Part shown: positions 60,173-64,000 of the stretch, piece after piece | Layout of the letters: every line of letters starts with the position of its first letter | Numbering within the stretch: the stretch's first letter is position 1 | Assembly (NCBI RefSeq): GCF_001625305.1 | Contig: NW_017803854.1 | Span: 2,343,361 to 2,407,360 of the forward strand | Length of the DNA stretch: 64,000 nucleotides | From: Branchiostoma belcheri | Taxonomy: Eukaryota > Chordata > Leptocardii > Amphioxiformes > Branchiostomatidae | Reading direction: 5' to 3' | Notes under the pieces: generated by a model | Seen by the model: only the letters and a program-made list of their open reading frames with translations | Told to the model about the DNA's origin: nothing | Database searches by the model: none | Position numbers and translations under genes: made by a program

Positions 60173-63100
60173 CTGGTAGTTTTGTGGTTCTGAAACATGG
60201 CAGCCGCCTGAAATGAAGTGACGCTACCCTTTTAAATGCTCCCAGCAACAAGCACCTAACCCATGCCATTAACCCGCCGTTTCTCCGAATCTGAAAGGTC
60301 ATCTCAAAGTCTAGCAGTGACAATCATGTATAAATACTTAAATGTAACAACCTGGTTGGATCGCTATGCTTGCCGAGGTTCTCAGGGGGGGGCAAATCTT
60401 TTCAAGGTGGCAGACGTTTGTCAAGGCTTCATTTGCAAAGGTCACGTTTCCAGAACGTCTTTTTAACCGTGTGTACATTTTGGCAGTGGTTAAGCATGTA
60501 GCGTGTAATGCCACGGGCGCTTGTCTCAAGGCAGATTTTCAGCAACCGGTTGGGTTCGTGTTCAGCATGCTAATGTGCCGCGTTATTGTCTGAACTTCCT
60601 ACACAGTTGCGCCGCAGGTTTTTTTTGTTTGTGTGGCCGCTTTTTTGTACAGGGTTTCAAGGTGTAAAACATCAAAAGACTTACTTTGTCAGCCAGCCAA
60701 ATTGCATTGACTCTTACTTAAGTAGGACCAAAAATAGACCTGTCAGATTGAAAACTGAAAGTCATTCCTCTTTGTTGTCGCTGAACTTTGCTTGCCACTT
60801 GGCTTTGAGTAAAACCTGTTTTGATAGCATTTTCTTTTGTTTCAAAGAACACAGTTGCAAGAAGGAAGCTCGTTTGCCTGATCCTAACACAGCCATTGAC
60901 GCTTGTCCGTTGTTCTGGATAATCCGATCATCTTCAAGGTCCCTTCTCATCTTCATCATGCAAATTGGTCGAACTTGAGAGAGTTGTTGTTCCTAATCAG
61001 TACCAAATGCAAGTGACACGGAGAGCTAGCTGGCACCTTTAGAAGTTTTTTTGGGAGGTGATCTGTTGTGGTGTCACACCAGCTTTCAACAACCAACCCT
61101 GCCCCCAAGGAATCAGCCTGCTCAACCAGATACCCCCACCATTTCACAAGGTTAAGAACCAAGAGATCCCTATCGCTTGATTATACACCGAGCCCTGACA
61201 AATACAATTGCCATCTGGCCAAAGACTGTCAGTAAAAAAAAAAATTACAGGATGCGATTCCTGAAATAGTTCCTCCTGGATTAGATGGTCTCCTAGGTGG
61301 GGCACGTGCCATATGGCAGTTACCCATCATCCTGAGGGAGGTGGAATTGTCTGCTCTGTGAAAAGATGTCTTTCTTTTTCACCTGTGCCACAGTCCTCGC
61401 AAGACTAGGGCTTGAAATACTTCTTTTTAACACACCAGCACTGTTGCAGCTAAAATTCTCATTCACTGGCCCTCATTAGGCCTTGGAAATCAACGAAGAA
61501 TAACTGTAGAGGCAAGCCAGTTGTCTTTAGATATAATAAGTAAATAAATAAGCATTGAAAATTACCTGCACCAGAAAAGTTTCCAAAGTCTATCAAGCTG
61601 AGAAGGGTGGTCTCTCGGATGCAGTTCTTCCTGGAGTATTTTATGCACTTCCTTTCAGGATGTGTGTTACTAAAGCACTTGTTGATAAGGGTGGAAAGTT
61701 GCGAAATGCAGAATTACATGTTCTCCAAGGCATGTCTAATCTTCGGAACAGGATATAATGTACTGTATGGTTCAAAAAAAGGACCAGACATGTCTGATAA
61801 ATGTTGGAAACCATGTTAACCCAGGTGTTCATGTTGTATTTTAACGCCTTACAATGTTCAATCTTCGAGTACACACATCCTGACATAGTGCAGGGACATA
61901 ACCCACATAGCAGTACCTCTTGGACAGGGCTGTTTCATCCAATGGCTGAAGGAATTTTGTTGCTTTTTGTTTTCCATCTACTCAGTGCAGCCCAAACACT
62001 GGTCTGTCCAGTATGTAGTTTATGTTTACAGGCGAAGAGCACTTACTAGGATGTAGGAAAGGAAGTGTTTGGTTGGAGCCGTAATTAAGAGCAGCCACAA
62101 ACTGTATCATCATAATTGGTCCCCAGGTGAAAGTTTAGTATCCCTTTACACCAATTACTTGTAAACTTTAAGCTGCTCTATTAGCAGTGTGATGCTAGAC
62201 AAGCTTTCTGACCTAGCAGCTACCAGTACTCAGTCTCCGAGCGAGGACTTGGGATTTGTTTGGTAAATGAAGACATGGCACAAGTCAAATGCCTTACAGT
62301 TACACAGCAACAGGAGGTTTCATGGAGTAGTAGTAGTGTTCGTCCACGCAAATCTGTAGTTCTAGTATGGAGAGGAGAGGTAGGTCCCCTTTGCACCTGA
62401 CAGAACTCAGCCTTTTATTGGTCTCCCCAGCCAGTGACAGATTCAGGGCAGAACGTGGGTTCATCCTGTAACACCAGCCTCTGTTGTCTTTGCCCGGTTT
62501 TCCCAAAAGTAGGAGAACTGAGGCCTGTGTGACACACAGGTCAGCCCAGGAAAGAGTGGTCCCACCAAGGCCGGTTGTTTACTCTGCCAGGAGGCTCCAG
62601 AAATTTTAGCTCCTAGAAGTCAAGAAAAACAAGTAAATAGTGGCCGGTTTGTCAGGAGATGGGTGGGAGGAAAAATAAACAGTGCTGAGAGGCAAGGGGA
62701 CAATTTCACAGCTGAGGAAAGATGGAAGCCACCAGACTCGCTCGATGCCAGCCTGGAGCGAGAGGTGAGGGGAGAAAAGTTTATTCCGCCGGGAAACGTT
62801 CCCACAAAGATCAAGTTCAGCACTAACAAATGTTTCAAAGAGCGCTGAGGCTCGGAAACAACACACCTCGGATGGCAGCCACTAAAATCAACAAAAGTAT
62901 AACCTTACAATTTTGAGTTAATCTACCAAATAAACTTTGGTTGCAAGTGGAATACAGGCTGGCTTTTGTTGGACGTAATCCGCGTGCCGAATTGGTCAAC
63001 ATTTTATGATGTGAAAAAGATTTTCCGATAATTAAAGTATGTAGAGTAGCTGCGGGCATGGAAAGCCCATGTAATACCACTCCCCTGATGCAGTAAATGC

Positions 63101-64000
63101 AACGTAAACCATAAAATACAACTTCGTGTTACTATAACTCTTGGCAAGTGTTTTGAGTGTCACAGAGTGGAATGTGGCTTAACATTTTCCAGACATGAGC
63201 TAATTGGAACGACGTCGGAAACTCTCACACACGAAAAAGGAAACATTTAAATGGACAAAGTATGTAGCCAATCTCCTAACCAACTCGGTGACCTAATCTC
63301 TATTTTGTCAGGTGAAATTGACACATAGTTTATTGTTATTTCTGGGCAGTAGACAACCTTGAAAATTTGTGTGGGGCAACAAGTGACAAGAAAGGAAAAC
63401 AAAAGGAGAGTGAACATAACCCGCATGTTGGAAATGTTACAAAATAGACTGCCTGTTGATCTGGAAAAGTTTCTTGGAATTCGTATTATTTGCACTAACA
63501 GGTATGCTGAATTTCTAGGAGTTTTCTTAAGGTATTGTTTATGAGTAAAAGAAAATTTACCAAGAAATGCTTGTAATTTTGAAGGAAGGGAACATACGTA
63601 TCATCTCATGTATGGACATGAAGAAAAACTAACAGGCAACAGCTTGTAATCTTATGTCTCATAGTCAAGATAAGCCATGTCTGGGCAGAAATATCCCCGT
63701 CTGCAATTTTCTGAAGAGTGGTTGGCACAGTTTGTTGGTATAAGTCGAGTGTGGCTCCCCAAATATATGGGTTCCCAGGGTTAGGTAAACCATAGCTGTC
63801 TGGGCCAAGGCTAGAGTTGAACAGTTGTTGTCATCTATTTTACCCTTGAAAGATACAGACGATATGAACTTGCTGTGGGCAAAAGAGTTTTTTAAGATGC
63901 AAGTGAAGTACGCGATAAGATAGCGAAGTCTGCCATGAAAACAGAAGATGAAAGTAAAATATGGTAGGTAAACCTCTTGTCGATAGCTAACTGATTGAAA

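Larger units (their letters stand above)
57340..64000 (+). other. Probable intron 1 of the plus-strand gene
   Basis: No further coding exon is recognised on the plus strand and nothing convincing on the minus strand. Open frames are short and of biased composition. It contains two local tandem duplications, listed separately. Confidence 0.4.

Overview
The window is animal genomic DNA, most likely from an amphioxus (Branchiostoma). It has short exons with GT-AG splice sites separated by 0.2-7 kb introns, conserved deuterostome genes, dense short inverted-repeat transposons, tRNA-derived SINEs, and no bacterial gene organisation. There are two runs of N, at 2060-2397 and 20919-20938. The species call is inference; the exon structures were read base by base and checked for frame.

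Layout. (1) 67-5169, minus strand: the 5' part of an ABCC4/MRP4-like ABC transporter gene. Six coding exons give about 255 N-terminal residues and the gene runs off the left edge. (2) 5170-9704: intergenic, with SINE copies and a LINE-like 3' tail. (3) 9705-29999, minus strand: a complete FANK1 gene with 11 coding exons and 353 residues. It has an N-terminal fibronectin III domain followed by ankyrin repeats. Its introns hold a PIF/Harbinger element, hAT-like elements, a TA-flanked inverted-repeat element, a MULE-like foldback, and a minisatellite built from a reverse-transcriptase motif. An extra open exon in intron 3 fits the splice frame and could start a FANK1 form without the FN3 domain. 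(4) 30000-55000: gene-poor, full of foldback elements with about 9-10 bp target duplications, tandem duplications, LINE tails, a CA microsatellite and a CCCTAA tract. (5) 55000-57339, plus strand: a GC-rich promoter-like region and a signal-peptide exon of a secreted or membrane protein whose other exons lie to the right. In human, ADAM12 lies next to FANK1, so an ADAM identity is possible but unproven. (6) 57340-64000: probable first intron of that gene, with two tandem duplications.

The ABCC4-like gene and FANK1 are transcribed in the same direction, with FANK1 upstream. The plus-strand gene diverges from FANK1. Nothing suggests that the three genes act in one pathway. The most unusual content is the candidate FANK1 alternative first exon, the reverse-transcriptase-motif minisatellite, two transposons with different ends sharing one 1-kb core, and the foldback families with clear target duplications.
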